From assembly GCF_036172515.1 (NCBI RefSeq), contig NZ_JAXKVW010000001.1, positions 1 through 64,000 of the forward strand: 64,000 nucleotides of DNA, read 5' to 3'. Numbering within the stretch: position 1 is the stretch's first letter; each line of letters starts with the position of its first letter. The translations under genes and the position numbers were made by a program. Below are positions 53,282-62,518 of this stretch, one piece after another. Under the pieces are notes generated by a model. That model was not told the origin of the DNA and did no database searches. It saw only the letters and a program-made list of their open reading frames with translations. The stretch comes from Flexistipes sp. Lineage in GTDB: Bacteria > Chrysiogenota > Deferribacteres > Deferribacterales > Flexistipitaceae.

Positions 53282-54211
53282 TTACAGTATCTTGTATAAA
53301 CGATTCAGCTCCTTTTTATGTTTGAGAATTAGTCTTTCCGCCTCCTGTTTAAGATTTTCCACATTACCGTTTGAAGCATTGTCCATATCATCCGAGGCTA
53401 TTGTCAAGTCCGTTTGCAGCCTGATATAACTTTTACCAAGAAGTTTTTTCATCTGATAATCAGCAGCATCGGACACACCGTCAAACATACAACTCATAAC
53501 CGGCAGCATCCATTCGGCTTTCCCCCAGTTTTTTGCCTCTTTATACGTAATAGGACGTGTCTGCTTGCCCGTACCCAAAGAGAGAACAAAAAAATCGGTT
53601 TCTTTGGGAAATATTCTTATAGCCTCTGCAAAGGCTGAAACGGAGGGAGAATTAATAAAAACACCGCCGTCAACCAGAGCCTTATCCTCACCCTCAATAT
53701 TAACGAGGGCAGGTTCAAAATAGGTCGGAGCTGCCGAAGTGGCTCTCGCCGCATCCTTCATAAGAACATTACTGTGTTTTTTCCGCCAACTCTTTAGAAA
53801 TACAGGTGCCCGGTTTTGAATATCATATGACGTAACAATAGTATTTACTAAACAATCACCAAGAACATCGCTGCCGAAATACTCATCAAGGAGTCTTTCA
53901 AGCCCATCAGCAGGATACAGCTCATCGGTCAGACCGCCCACCGAAGAAACACCTTTCCAAAATGACCGGCTGAAGATTTCTCTTCCTCTTTTGCTGTAAA
54001 TTTCGGCAAGTTTTCCCGCTGAGTACATCGGCTTGCCATCGGCATTGCTTTTGGAAAGCCCGAGTGCAAGAATGCCCCCTGTGGAAGTTCCGGCAATCAG
54101 ATCGAAACATTCACCCACGGGTTTACCAACTTTTTTCTCGATATCAGAAAGTATCATAGACGGTATAATTCCTCTGATTCCCCCTCCGTCAATACTGAGA
54201 ATTTTTTTCAT
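53282..54211 (-). CDS. Patatin-like phospholipase
   Basis: 309 aa. The oxyanion-hole motif GGGIRGIIP (~9-17), nucleophile Ser in GTSTGG (~45), and Asp of the catalytic dyad in LVDGGVFINSP (~190) are all present, so the enzyme should be active in acyl-ester hydrolysis of lipids. There is no signal peptide and no membrane segment. In some bacteria patatins are effectors of cyclic-nucleotide defence systems, but no nucleotidyltransferase lies beside it here, so a lipid-metabolism role is equally likely. Confidence 0.88.
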   Translation of the reverse strand: MKKILSIDGGGIRGIIPSMILSDIEKKVGKPVGECFDLIAGTSTGGILALGLSKSNADGKPMYSAGKLAEIYSKRGREIFSRSFWKGVSSVGGLTDELYPADGLERLLDEYFGSDVLGDCLVNTIVTSYDIQNRAPVFLKSWRKKHSNVLMKDAARATSAAPTYFEPALVNIEGEDKALVDGGVFINSPSVSAFAEAIRIFPKETDFFVLSLGTGKQTRPITYKEAKNWGKAEWMLPVMSCMFDGVSDAADYQMKKLLGKSYIRLQTDLTIASDDMDNASNGNVENLKQEAERLILKHKKELNRLYKIL

Positions 54212-54319
54212 AAAAAACCTCTAATATTTTTATAACCACTATACTATATCGGCTATTTGGTGTGCATTTCGCTTGCATCCCACCACTCATTACTCATTAC
54301 GCATCACGGCATCTCCCGC

Positions 54320-55162
54320 TTACCGGTTTAAAAGTGAGAGATTTTTAACCTTTCTCTTTGCGGTATTATTCTTTAGTTTTTTCACCCGGTCAACCTTCAC
54401 AGTATCGAAATTACTGAGATCTTCCCTTTTGGCCATCGATGAAAGAATGGAATCCAGCTCATGATAGCTCATTTTGAGCATTTGTTCGTCCGTAACACCG
54501 GGGATGAGATCGGGGGAAGGCGGTTTATTGCGAATTTTCTCCGGAATACCAATCTGTTCTGCCAGCTCATATACCTGCTTTTTATAAAGGTGAAGGATCG
54601 GCTCTATATCTGAAGAATCATCCCCCCATTTAACAAAAAATCCCGTTTCATATTCTGTGCGGTTAGCAGCACCCAATACAGCATAATTAAGCTGCTCAGC
54701 TTCCAGGTAGAGACACACCATACGCATCCGGTGTTTTGCACGATAATATGCCAGCCCTTTCCTAAAATCATCATCCCCCTCATTTCTTAAATCTTTCAGA
54801 TAAACATCGCCCTCTGTGGACTCTATACGTTTTTTGACATACAGTTCCTGTATTTTTCGGGGGACAAAACGTGTTGAAGGTTCAAGGTCGTAAACCCCTA
54901 TTGCCTTCAATCCTTTTGTAATAGGCTTTACGATGCGTTCAATTCCAATAAAATCACAAACTTCTTCAGCATCAGTCAGAGTTTCAGCAGCGGAATCCCT
55001 TTCAGGCATAAGCAAACCAAGCACTCTGGCTTTGCCAAGGGCATCAGCAGCGAGCTTTGCAGTTACAGCTGAATCGAGTCCGCCGCTGATGCCGATTACA
55101 GCTCCTTTGTATTCATATTTTTCAACGCACGTTTTTATAAAATCAATAATTTCATCTTTCAT
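54320..55162 (-). CDS. nadE: NH3-dependent NAD+ synthetase
   Basis: 280 aa. It converts deamido-NAD, ATP and ammonia into NAD. The P-loop of the N-type ATP pyrophosphatase is GISGGLDSAVTAKLA (~24-38). Later motifs GAANRTEYETGFFVKWGDDSSDI and the C-terminal NKPPSPDLIPGVTDE are typical. No glutaminase domain is fused, so it should use ammonia directly. The start follows the radical SAM gene stop by 9 bp, suggesting co-transcription. Confidence 0.93.
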   Translation of the reverse strand: MKDEIIDFIKTCVEKYEYKGAVIGISGGLDSAVTAKLAADALGKARVLGLLMPERDSAAETLTDAEEVCDFIGIERIVKPITKGLKAIGVYDLEPSTRFVPRKIQELYVKKRIESTEGDVYLKDLRNEGDDDFRKGLAYYRAKHRMRMVCLYLEAEQLNYAVLGAANRTEYETGFFVKWGDDSSDIEPILHLYKKQVYELAEQIGIPEKIRNKPPSPDLIPGVTDEQMLKMSYHELDSILSSMAKREDLSNFDTVKVDRVKKLKNNTAKRKVKNLSLLNR

Positions 55163-55171
55163 CTGGGAAAC

Positions 55172-56620
55172 TTATCTGTGTCCGTTGCTTTCCAGAGAGC
55201 GGGAGTAGCTGAATAGTTCCTGAAATTCTTTTCCTTCTCTATACCACCGGTTACTCGGATCATTAATCATTTCCTCCCAAACGGGATCCGTCAGCTCGGC
55301 AAACCGCTCTGCATATTCATCCATCCACTGCGCTATATAAGGATCATCAACAAGACTGTCCGGGGAAGAGTGACCTGAAACAGCATTGTGCTTACGCACA
55401 GCACTTCGCAACACCTTAGGGTTGTCGATAATCATGCATGGCCGCTTCAGATTGCCCTTTTCATTATAGGGGAACTCTCTGCGTATATCTTTAAAAAATG
55501 GAGAATTGACAATTTCAAGCAGTGGTTTTTCACGAATGTTGTCAACACCGAAATGAGCAAAAACACAGGGCTCAACATTGCCGTTATGAAGAATGTGGAG
55601 ATACCGTCTTCCTGCAGCAAGGCATCCTCCCACGGCCTGTCCGTCATTCCAGAAGTCTGCCAGAAACATGGGGTATTTTTCCCTTAGATGGTTTACCCGC
55701 TCACCACAGCGTAAACGCTGCTCCGGCGTCATAACCAACTCCAGAACAGGATCCTTGCCCACAGGCATAAACATAAAGTACCAGCCGAATATAGTGCCTC
55801 TGTCCATAAAAAATTCGATAAACTCCTCGCTGGTGACCTCTTCCATATTATTCCGGGTGGCGGTAACACTGATTCCGAAAAGCACTCCGTTTTTCCGCAA
55901 TCTGCCCATAGTGTCCAAAATATTATTCCACATTCCCTTTCCACGTCTGTGTTCGGTTTCCTCTTTCCAGCCTTCGACACTTATTGCAGGAGCAACATTG
56001 CCGAGCCTGCCTAATTCTGAAGCCGTTTTATCATCAATAAGCGTTCCGTTGGTATAGGTCAGAAAAAACATATCGTCATATTTTTTGAATAATTTTAGTA
56101 ATGTATCTTTCAGAATATAAGGTTCGCCGCCTGAAATAACAATAAAATGTATTCCCATATCTCTAACTTGTGCAAAAAGATTATCAAGCTCCTCTTCCGT
56201 TAATTCGTTATCCTTCGAATATAGCCCCGAATAGCAGCCGGCGCAATCCAGATTACACCTCATTGTGGGGCTGACCACGATGAAGCCAGGCACAATATCT
56301 TCCTCATCCCCTAAGTTGTTATTAAGTTCTCTCCTTTTGGCTTTACCTGTAATAAAGTGGTTATAGATAAGATTAGTAATCAGCTTCTTACGATAAGAAC
56401 GCGACGTTTCTTTGCCCACCCGCAAAAACATTCTGGCAAACGCTGTGTCTTTATTAATGGATGATTCCAGAGATTCGATAAAATTCTGATCAGCAGGGTC
56501 AAGCTGAATGTCGCTTTTTCTGTAAAACTGCAAAAACTTCTCCAAACCTTCCCTTTCACCGTTAAGACAGTCCGCAATTTTACCTATAAAAGCTTTTTTG
56601 AACATTGAATTAGCAAACAT
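55172..56620 (-). CDS. Radical SAM protein
   Basis: 482 aa with GGAGG before the ATG. The radical SAM cluster motif is C-x3-C-x2-C in MRCNLDCAGCYSG (~130), followed by the SAM-binding ISGGEP. The C-terminal part contains ILHNGNVEPCVFAHFG, which resembles SPASM/twitch auxiliary-cluster segments (only a few Cys). The N-terminal ~110 residues are helical and unassigned. The substrate is unknown; its coupling to nadE gives no clear clue. Members with a similar layout take part in peptide or cofactor modification. Confidence 0.88.
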   Translation of the reverse strand: MFANSMFKKAFIGKIADCLNGEREGLEKFLQFYRKSDIQLDPADQNFIESLESSINKDTAFARMFLRVGKETSRSYRKKLITNLIYNHFITGKAKRRELNNNLGDEEDIVPGFIVVSPTMRCNLDCAGCYSGLYSKDNELTEEELDNLFAQVRDMGIHFIVISGGEPYILKDTLLKLFKKYDDMFFLTYTNGTLIDDKTASELGRLGNVAPAISVEGWKEETEHRRGKGMWNNILDTMGRLRKNGVLFGISVTATRNNMEEVTSEEFIEFFMDRGTIFGWYFMFMPVGKDPVLELVMTPEQRLRCGERVNHLREKYPMFLADFWNDGQAVGGCLAAGRRYLHILHNGNVEPCVFAHFGVDNIREKPLLEIVNSPFFKDIRREFPYNEKGNLKRPCMIIDNPKVLRSAVRKHNAVSGHSSPDSLVDDPYIAQWMDEYAERFAELTDPVWEEMINDPSNRWYREGKEFQELFSYSRSLESNGHR

Positions 56621-56762
56621 TGCTACCTCCTTTTTAATATCTTAAAAAGAGGCTTTATGGTTAAACATCCTCCTTATAATTATTCTTAATCTGCTCATTA
56701 TTAAAAAATTGTTCTATAATTGAGAGTTGTCAAGGCTTTTTCCCCCAAAAAAACAAAGTGCC

Positions 56763-56779
56763 CACACTTACGAAGTGTG
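56763..56779. repeat. Short hairpin related to the 45.9-kb repeat
   Basis: CACACTT-ACG-AAGTGTG, the same 7-bp arms as the centre of the long hairpin at 45888-45926, followed by GAGAATTGGAAGG. Confidence 0.45.
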
Positions 56780-56818
56780 AGAATTGGAAGGCATTTTGGC
56801 AAAATAAAACAATATACT

Positions 56819-56855
56819 TAAAAAAGTCCGGGATTATCAGAAGCTTTCCCCGGAC
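56819..56855 (-). terminator. Rho-independent terminator of the ald-symporter operon
   Basis: On the minus strand a GTCCGGG / CCCGGAC stem with a ~16-nt loop is followed by TTTTTT. It begins about 12 bp after the stop of the symporter gene. Confidence 0.75.
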
Positions 56856-56866
56856 ATCTATAAAAA

Positions 56867-58249
56867 CTACTCTCCCCGCTTATCGAGCCTGCCCTCATAG
56901 TCCTTCAGCATACCAAAAACCACCGAACTCAGTGCAATAAGTGCTATAAGATTTGGGATAGCCATCAATCCGTTGAATGCATCGGAAATACTCCATACAA
57001 AACTCAAAGGAACTGTGGCTCCCACAAAAATCAGCACAACCCACACCCACTTATAATAGGACGCCACTCTGGCGTTTGTAAGGTATTCCAGTGACTTGTA
57101 TCCATAGAAATACCACGTAAGAATGGTGGAATAGGCAAAGAATACAAGACCGAAACTGACAATAAACTGCCCGAATCCCCCGGGCAAAGCCTGGTTATAA
57201 GCAGCCGTGGTAAGTGCTGCACCATTCAGACCGTTATTTATCACCATCAATCCATCTGCTCCAATTTTCATAACGGGAGAAATCATAATAACAAGTGCGG
57301 TCATCGTACATACAACAATCGTATCAATGAAAGAGCCGAGAGATGCTATTATCCCCTGTCTTACAGGGTCGTTATTTTTTGAGGCTGCATGTGCAATCGG
57401 GGCACTTCCCAATCCGGCCTCATTGGAAAAAACGCCGCGGGCAACCCCCATTCTCACAACGGTACCCAAAAAGCCTCCTCCTACAGCATTCCCGTTGAAT
57501 GCATTGCTGAATATCCAGCCGAAAGCCCGGGGAAGAAACTCTAAATTGGCAAATATAATCCACAGTGATCCGGCAACATAAATCAGTGCCATTACCGGAA
57601 CTATGGCTTCTGCAACTTTTGCAATACTTTTGATACCGCCGATAACAACCAGCGCAGTAGCAACAGCTACTACTATTCCGCTGACCCAGTGAGGGACACC
57701 GAGGGATTGGTTTACTGCATCAGCCACGGAGTTGGACTGCACCATATTGCCTATACCGAATGATGCCACAAATGCAAATAACGCAAAAGCAGAACCCAGC
57801 CATTTCCAGTTACCACCGTATTTTTCCTCCATCCCTCTGCTGGCATAATACATCGGACCGCCGGATTTTTCACCAAGCTCATCAGTGACTCTGTATCTGA
57901 CAGCCAGAACCGCTTCGGAAAATTTTGTTGCTCCGCCCAGCACAGCCGTGACCCACATCCAAAAAACCGCACCGGGTCCTCCTATAGCAATAGCTGTGGC
58001 CACCCCGGCAATATTTCCCGTACCAATTGTAGCGGAAAGTGACGTCATCAGCGCTGCAAAGGGGCTGATATCCCCATCACCTTCAACCTTCCGGGAGAAA
58101 AGCAGTTTGAATGCATATCCGATTTTCCGATACTGAACAATCTTGGTACCGATGGAAAGTAACAGACCGGTGGCAAACAAAAGGGCGATCATCACCGGCC
58201 CCCAGGCAAAAGAACCGACAGCACTCACAATTTCATTAAAAGTCTCCAT
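56867..58249 (-). CDS. Sodium:alanine symporter (AGCS family)
   Basis: 460 aa with about eleven membrane segments. AGCS signatures: SLSATIGTGNIAGVATAIA near residue 70, GGPMYYASRGMEEKYG, and GVARGVFSNEAGLGSAPIAHA in the second half. It imports alanine or glycine with sodium. It lies 28 bp downstream of the alanine dehydrogenase gene and ends at a terminator, so the pair forms an alanine uptake and deamination operon. Confidence 0.93.
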   Translation of the reverse strand: METFNEIVSAVGSFAWGPVMIALLFATGLLLSIGTKIVQYRKIGYAFKLLFSRKVEGDGDISPFAALMTSLSATIGTGNIAGVATAIAIGGPGAVFWMWVTAVLGGATKFSEAVLAVRYRVTDELGEKSGGPMYYASRGMEEKYGGNWKWLGSAFALFAFVASFGIGNMVQSNSVADAVNQSLGVPHWVSGIVVAVATALVVIGGIKSIAKVAEAIVPVMALIYVAGSLWIIFANLEFLPRAFGWIFSNAFNGNAVGGGFLGTVVRMGVARGVFSNEAGLGSAPIAHAASKNNDPVRQGIIASLGSFIDTIVVCTMTALVIMISPVMKIGADGLMVINNGLNGAALTTAAYNQALPGGFGQFIVSFGLVFFAYSTILTWYFYGYKSLEYLTNARVASYYKWVWVVLIFVGATVPLSFVWSISDAFNGLMAIPNLIALIALSSVVFGMLKDYEGRLDKRGE

Positions 58250-58277
58250 ATCAACGCTCCTTCAAATTTTTATGAAA

Positions 58278-59390
58278 TCAAATAATTTTTCTCAAATCTG
58301 TATACTCAAGCCCCAGATCATCGGCCACCGCCCTGTAAGTAAGTTTGCTTTCATAGAGATTTATACCGGCAGCAATTTCATTATTTTCCCTGGCTGCTTT
58401 TTCCAACCCTTTATCCGCTATCTCAAGACCGTATTTCAGGGTAACACCTGTAAGTGCCTGTGTAGCTGTCCGGGCAACCGCTCCCGGCATGTTTGCAACA
58501 CAATAATGAACAACATCATCAATCACAAAAACCGGATTATCGTGTGTAGTGGGTTTTGATGTTTCAACACATCCGCCCTGATCCACCGCCACATCCACAA
58601 TAACAGCTCCATTTTTCATATTTTTAAGATCATCCCTTTTAATTAAATGCGGTGCTTTTGCACCGTGTATCAAAACAGCACCGATCAAAAGGTCACTTTC
58701 GGCAAGAATCTTCTCTATATTAGCTCTGCTGCTGTACAGTGTTTCGATACGCCCGCCGAAGATATCGTCAAGATATTCAAGTCTGTTAATGTTAATATCC
58801 AGCACAGTCACCTTTGCCCCAAGCCCGTATGCCATTTTCACCGCATTGGTACCGACAACTCCGGCGCCCAAAACAGCGACTTTTCCTTTTTCAACTCCCG
58901 GTACTCCTCCCAAAAGCACACCTCTGCCGCCGAAAGGCTTTTCCAGGAATTTTGCTCCTTCCTGTATACTAAGCCTGCCTGCAATCTCGCTCATGGGTTT
59001 TAGCAGGGGAAGCTGTCCGTTTTCCATTTCAATTGTTTCATAGGCAACACCCTTAATCCCAGCTCTGAGCAGCTTCTGAGTAAGCTCCTCGTTGGAGGCA
59101 AGATGGAGAAACGTGAATAAAATCTGACCGCTGTGGAAAAGTTCGCACTCCTGCCTCAAAGGCTCCTTCACCTTGACAATCATTTCACATTCATCAAAAA
59201 TCTTTCTTTTATCATCGATAATAAGTGCTCCAGCAGCTTTATATTCTTCATCGGTATAACCGGCATTTACCCCGGCTCGGGTTTCAATAAAAACGTCATG
59301 CCCGTGTCTGATATAAGCTTCAGCACAGGAAGGTGTAATTCCCACACGATACTCATGAGATTTAATTTCTTTCACACAACCGACTTTCAT
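58278..59390 (-). CDS. ald: Alanine dehydrogenase
   Basis: 370 aa, the usual length. It interconverts L-alanine with pyruvate and ammonia using NAD. Seen: the N-terminal GCVKEIKSHEYRVGITPS, the active-site LFTFLHLAS (His ~96), the Rossmann NAD motif VLGAGVVGTNAVKMA (~172), and DVAVDQGGCVETSKPTTH (Asp ~270). In an anaerobe it can supply pyruvate or assimilate ammonia. It is first gene of the operon with the symporter. Its promoter must lie in or before the 63-bp gap after the CPBP gene. Confidence 0.94.
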   Translation of the reverse strand: MKVGCVKEIKSHEYRVGITPSCAEAYIRHGHDVFIETRAGVNAGYTDEEYKAAGALIIDDKRKIFDECEMIVKVKEPLRQECELFHSGQILFTFLHLASNEELTQKLLRAGIKGVAYETIEMENGQLPLLKPMSEIAGRLSIQEGAKFLEKPFGGRGVLLGGVPGVEKGKVAVLGAGVVGTNAVKMAYGLGAKVTVLDININRLEYLDDIFGGRIETLYSSRANIEKILAESDLLIGAVLIHGAKAPHLIKRDDLKNMKNGAVIVDVAVDQGGCVETSKPTTHDNPVFVIDDVVHYCVANMPGAVARTATQALTGVTLKYGLEIADKGLEKAARENNEIAAGINLYESKLTYRAVADDLGLEYTDLRKII

Positions 59391-59453
59391 AAACGCCTCC
59401 TGACAACAATAAAATCTAATTAATCGGTTTTTTCAAAATTATCAATAATATTT

Positions 59454-60005
59454 TCAAAAGGAAAGATTTTGCAAAACAAGATTTCTGCCGCCCAGAAAAC
59501 CCACCCAGGCAACCACAACAATCCAGTGAATAATAACAGCCGGCCATAATGAGCGGGAAAAAATATAGCTCAGACTGCAAAAAATACCCAATAAAAACAC
59601 AACTGTTAAAAAGAACGGATTATAAAAAAGAGTTCTTGCACCGGGATTAAGCAGAAAAGCGTTAACAGGGTGCCATAATACAAATGCCAGCGAACTGAGT
59701 ATTGTATACTTAATAACAGATGAACGGCCTTTTTTAGCCGTCTCAATCGGAATCAAAAAACCTCTGAAAAAAGACTCTTCCAGGAATGACGGGAAAACAA
59801 ACAGAATCAGGAGATAAAAAGGGGAGAATATACTTTTCTCAAAAGCCCAGTGAAATATGCCTGCATAAAACCCTGTGAATGAAGCAAGTACTCCGAAAAT
59901 CAATAGGAACAAAACATGCAGCAACGGCATTGCGATATTAAACTGTTTTAACCCCCTGAGATAGTTGTTTGTAATAAAATAATAAAATTTTTTGACCCAG
60001 AACAT
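59454..60005 (-). CDS. CPBP-family intramembrane metalloprotease
   Basis: 183 aa with about five membrane segments. The glutamate motif E-E-S-x2-R in SFLEESFFRGFLIP and later His residues in LWHPVNAF and AVIIHWIVV fit the CAAX/CPBP abortive-infection protease family (glutamate-type metalloprotease in the membrane). Possible roles are protein or peptide processing and bacteriocin immunity. It is a single gene upstream of ald on the same strand. Confidence 0.85.
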   Translation of the reverse strand: MFWVKKFYYFITNNYLRGLKQFNIAMPLLHVLFLLIFGVLASFTGFYAGIFHWAFEKSIFSPFYLLILFVFPSFLEESFFRGFLIPIETAKKGRSSVIKYTILSSLAFVLWHPVNAFLLNPGARTLFYNPFFLTVVFLLGIFCSLSYIFSRSLWPAVIIHWIVVVAWVGFLGGRNLVLQNLSF

Positions 60006-60134
60006 TCGCTAAATTAGCAGTCAGTTAAACAATTGTAAATCAATAGTTGCACAACAATGGAGGGCATACTGCATTATTTTCAATTCGAAAAATCTGAAAA
60101 AGCGTATTGTTAAAAGTTAGTTAAAAAATTTTGT

Positions 60135-60163
60135 TTGACTTTTTATCATTACTCTTTTAATTT
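60135..60163 (+). promoter_or_regulatory. Predicted promoter of the hybrid kinase gene
   Basis: TTGACT (60135-60140), 17-bp spacer, TAATTT (60158-60163). It leaves a leader of ~95 nt before ATG 60264. Spacing is good; the -10 is weak. Confidence 0.3.
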
Positions 60164-60263
60164 GCATCAGATTCTTTGGTTATACTCAATGCATGCAGCG
60201 CTGTACGGTTTCTGTATAAAATTGTTTCCGGCCTAAAACAAAAATTTATCTTATGGTTAACTT

Positions 60264-62087
60264 ATGTCGTATACGATACTCACTCTTTCAATAATTTTTC
60301 AGATATGTGCGGCCATCCTTGCTCTTCGTCTGATTAAAAAAACCGGCCGTTTCTACGCATGGATCTTCATAGCAGCCGCTCTGCTTCTCATGGTTTTTCG
60401 CAGATTAATACCTCTGTACCAATCCTTTTCCCCAAACGGCGAACCGATAGACCTGGCTGCTGAAACTGTGGCAATGCTTATCTCCCTTTCTTTACTAATA
60501 GGCGTACTGCTTATCGGCGGCATTTTCGATAAACTTAACAAACTTCGCCTTGAAACCGAAGAGGAACTTGAAAAACGCAAAAGAACAGAGAAAGAGCTGC
60601 TTGAAAGTGAAGAGCGTTACAGAGGTTTGTTCAACAGGGTTTCCGAAGGTATACTCGTATCAGAAAGCAGCAATATGAAAATCGTATTTGCGAATCCGGC
60701 TGTCTGTAATATGCTCGGCTATTCAAAAGAAGAATTGAGGGAAATGACGGTTCCGCAGCTGCACCCGGAAGAATATAAGGAGTACGTAATCTCCGATTTC
60801 CGGGATAAGGTAAAAGGAAACAACCCTGTCACTTTGAATATACCGTGTCTTCGCAAAGACGGCGGGATTGTTTACGTCGACATAAAAACAAGCAACTATA
60901 AATTTAAAGACAAAAATTATATTCTCGCATTATTTTCCAATGTTACAGAGCGAAGAAAAGCCGAGGAGGAGCAGCAGCGAATAGAAAATCTCGAAAAGCT
61001 CGGAAATATTGCAGCCGGTATAGCACATGACTTCAATAATCTGTTTACAGGAATTTACGGAAATATTGAAATTGCAAAGCTTGAACTCCCGAATAACCAT
61101 CCAGCTTTATCAAGCCTTGAAAAAGCACAGAATACAATGGACAAAAGCAGAGAGCTTACATCAAAACTGCTGACGTTTGCCAAAGGCGGCGGGCCTGTTC
61201 CTGAAATCGTACCTCTGGGGGAGTTGGTACAGGAAACTGTATCTTCAATACTCACAGATTGTAAAAATATAAAAGCGACCTTCAGCTTCCCTGATAATTT
61301 TTGGCCAGTGAAAACGGACAGAGATCAGACTGCACAAGTGTTTGACAGTCTTACACATAACGCTGTTGAAGCTATGCCCGATGGGGGAAAAATAAAGATA
61401 AGTGCTGAAAATGTTACCCGGTCAGGCAGCAATAATGCAGAAACATACTTCGTCAAAATTATTTTCAGTGACGAAGGCAAGGGAATACCGCTGAACATAG
61501 TAGATAAAATATTCGACCCGTTTTTTACAACCAAGCAGATCGGCAAGGGGCTGGGACTTTCCGTTGTCCACAGTATTATAAACAAACACAATGGCCAAAT
61601 CAAAGTGGACTCAAAACCGGGCAAGGGTACAACATTTACCATATTCCTGCCTGCTGCAAACAATTCAAAACCTGACAATGGAAGGACAACCACAAAAAAA
61701 CTAAATATTTTGTTTATGGATGACGATGAAATGTTGCGAAAGCTTGCAGCAGAAATGCTCAAGTCTCTTGGTCACTCAGCTGTAACAGCAAAAGAAGGTA
61801 AAGAAGCTGTGAAAATATTCAAAGAATCCCTTCAAAAGGGCACCTATTTTGATATTTTAATAATGGATCTCAGCGTACAAAATGGAAAAGGTGCTAAAGA
61901 TGTAATAGGAGAAATTCTGGAGATTGCACCGGATACAAGAGTTATATTAACCAGCGGCTATGCCTCTGATCCTGTTATAAACAATTATAGAGATTACGGA
62001 TTTTATGAAACCCTTATTAAACCGTTTAATCTGGCACAATTGGAAGAAAAAATCTCAAAAGCAGCTGAAGTAAATGTTGGAGAATAA
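60264..62087 (+). CDS. Membrane hybrid histidine kinase (PAS, kinase, receiver)
   Basis: 607 aa. Three N-terminal membrane segments (~5-22, ~30-46, ~70-90) with almost no periplasmic loop, then a PAS domain (~113-240), an IAHDFNNLFTGIYG dimerisation box (~255), HATPase (LTHNAVEAMPDGG, DEGKGIP, GKGLGLSVVHSI), and a C-terminal receiver (LFMDDDEM, phosphoacceptor in ILIMDLSVQNG). The receiver has no output domain, so an internal phosphorelay or phosphate sink is likely. Signal unknown, perhaps membrane or redox state. Confidence 0.92.
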   Translation: MSYTILTLSIIFQICAAILALRLIKKTGRFYAWIFIAAALLLMVFRRLIPLYQSFSPNGEPIDLAAETVAMLISLSLLIGVLLIGGIFDKLNKLRLETEEELEKRKRTEKELLESEERYRGLFNRVSEGILVSESSNMKIVFANPAVCNMLGYSKEELREMTVPQLHPEEYKEYVISDFRDKVKGNNPVTLNIPCLRKDGGIVYVDIKTSNYKFKDKNYILALFSNVTERRKAEEEQQRIENLEKLGNIAAGIAHDFNNLFTGIYGNIEIAKLELPNNHPALSSLEKAQNTMDKSRELTSKLLTFAKGGGPVPEIVPLGELVQETVSSILTDCKNIKATFSFPDNFWPVKTDRDQTAQVFDSLTHNAVEAMPDGGKIKISAENVTRSGSNNAETYFVKIIFSDEGKGIPLNIVDKIFDPFFTTKQIGKGLGLSVVHSIINKHNGQIKVDSKPGKGTTFTIFLPAANNSKPDNGRTTTKKLNILFMDDDEMLRKLAAEMLKSLGHSAVTAKEGKEAVKIFKESLQKGTYFDILIMDLSVQNGKGAKDVIGEILEIAPDTRVILTSGYASDPVINNYRDYGFYETLIKPFNLAQLEEKISKAAEVNVGE

Positions 62088-62124
62088 ATCGTTCAACGTT
62101 GGGAACCAATTCCAATAACGAATA

Positions 62125-62340
62125 AGTAGAGATGCAGAAATTATTGCATATAGATAGAGATCCCTCGGCTTCGCTCGCCCTGTTAAATATCAGCTTCACT
62201 GATTGCCTGTGGCATTTAACGGGGCGAGGGATGACTTTTTGTCATCTCGACCGGAACGGAGTGGAGCGGAGAGATCTCTACTGTTATATTGCAAAGAGAC
62301 CTCTCGGCTTCGCTCGAGGTGACAATTACATACATACTGT
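62125..62340. repeat. Composite dispersed repeat with a nested palindromic unit
   Basis: The AGAGATCCCTCGGCTTCGCTCG repeat (also in the nested element at 52.05 kb) is split at GCTCG/GGATGAC by a ~50-bp palindromic unit with arms CGCCCTGTTAAAT and ATTTAACGGGGCG (62176-62226, one mismatch). A second half-copy (GACCTCTCGGCTTCGCTCGA) follows near 62300. No ORF. Confidence 0.65.
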
Positions 62341-62466
62341 CTATCAGCGATAGCTAAATAGAATGTAAACATATTTACCAGTCTAAAAGACTGGTGCTAG
62401 CCATAGGCATCCTTGCGAAACCCTGTGAAACAGGGTTTCGCAAGGACACAGAGAAGTGCGAAACTT
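62341..62466. repeat. Rearranged, incomplete MITE copy
   Basis: It shares with the 63.7- and 51.9-kb copies the blocks ATATTTACCAGTCTAAAAGA, CTGGTGCTAGCCATAGGCAT, CCTTGCGAAACCCTGTG and the terminal AAGTGCGAAACTT. The left terminal repeat and the CAATCTC half are missing, and the GCGAAACCCTG / CAGGGTTTCGC palindrome is complete. It fits a recombination between palindrome arms. Confidence 0.7.
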
Positions 62467-62518
62467 TAATTAAATACTTAATTTTTTGAAAAAAACATGC
62501 TTTTCCGATATCTTTTTC

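Noticed and set aside
53282-54211. Patatin as a CBASS effector
   Set aside because: No CD-NTase or accessory gene is adjacent; NAD synthetase and radical SAM genes are the neighbours, so a defence role is not supported.
55593-56057. 154-aa plus-strand frame across the radical SAM gene
   Set aside because: Antisense shadow; the minus-strand frame has the cysteine motif and a good ribosome binding site.
59391-59453. Riboswitch before ald
   Set aside because: Only 63 bp separate the two genes, too short for a glycine-type riboswitch, and no conserved stem was visible.
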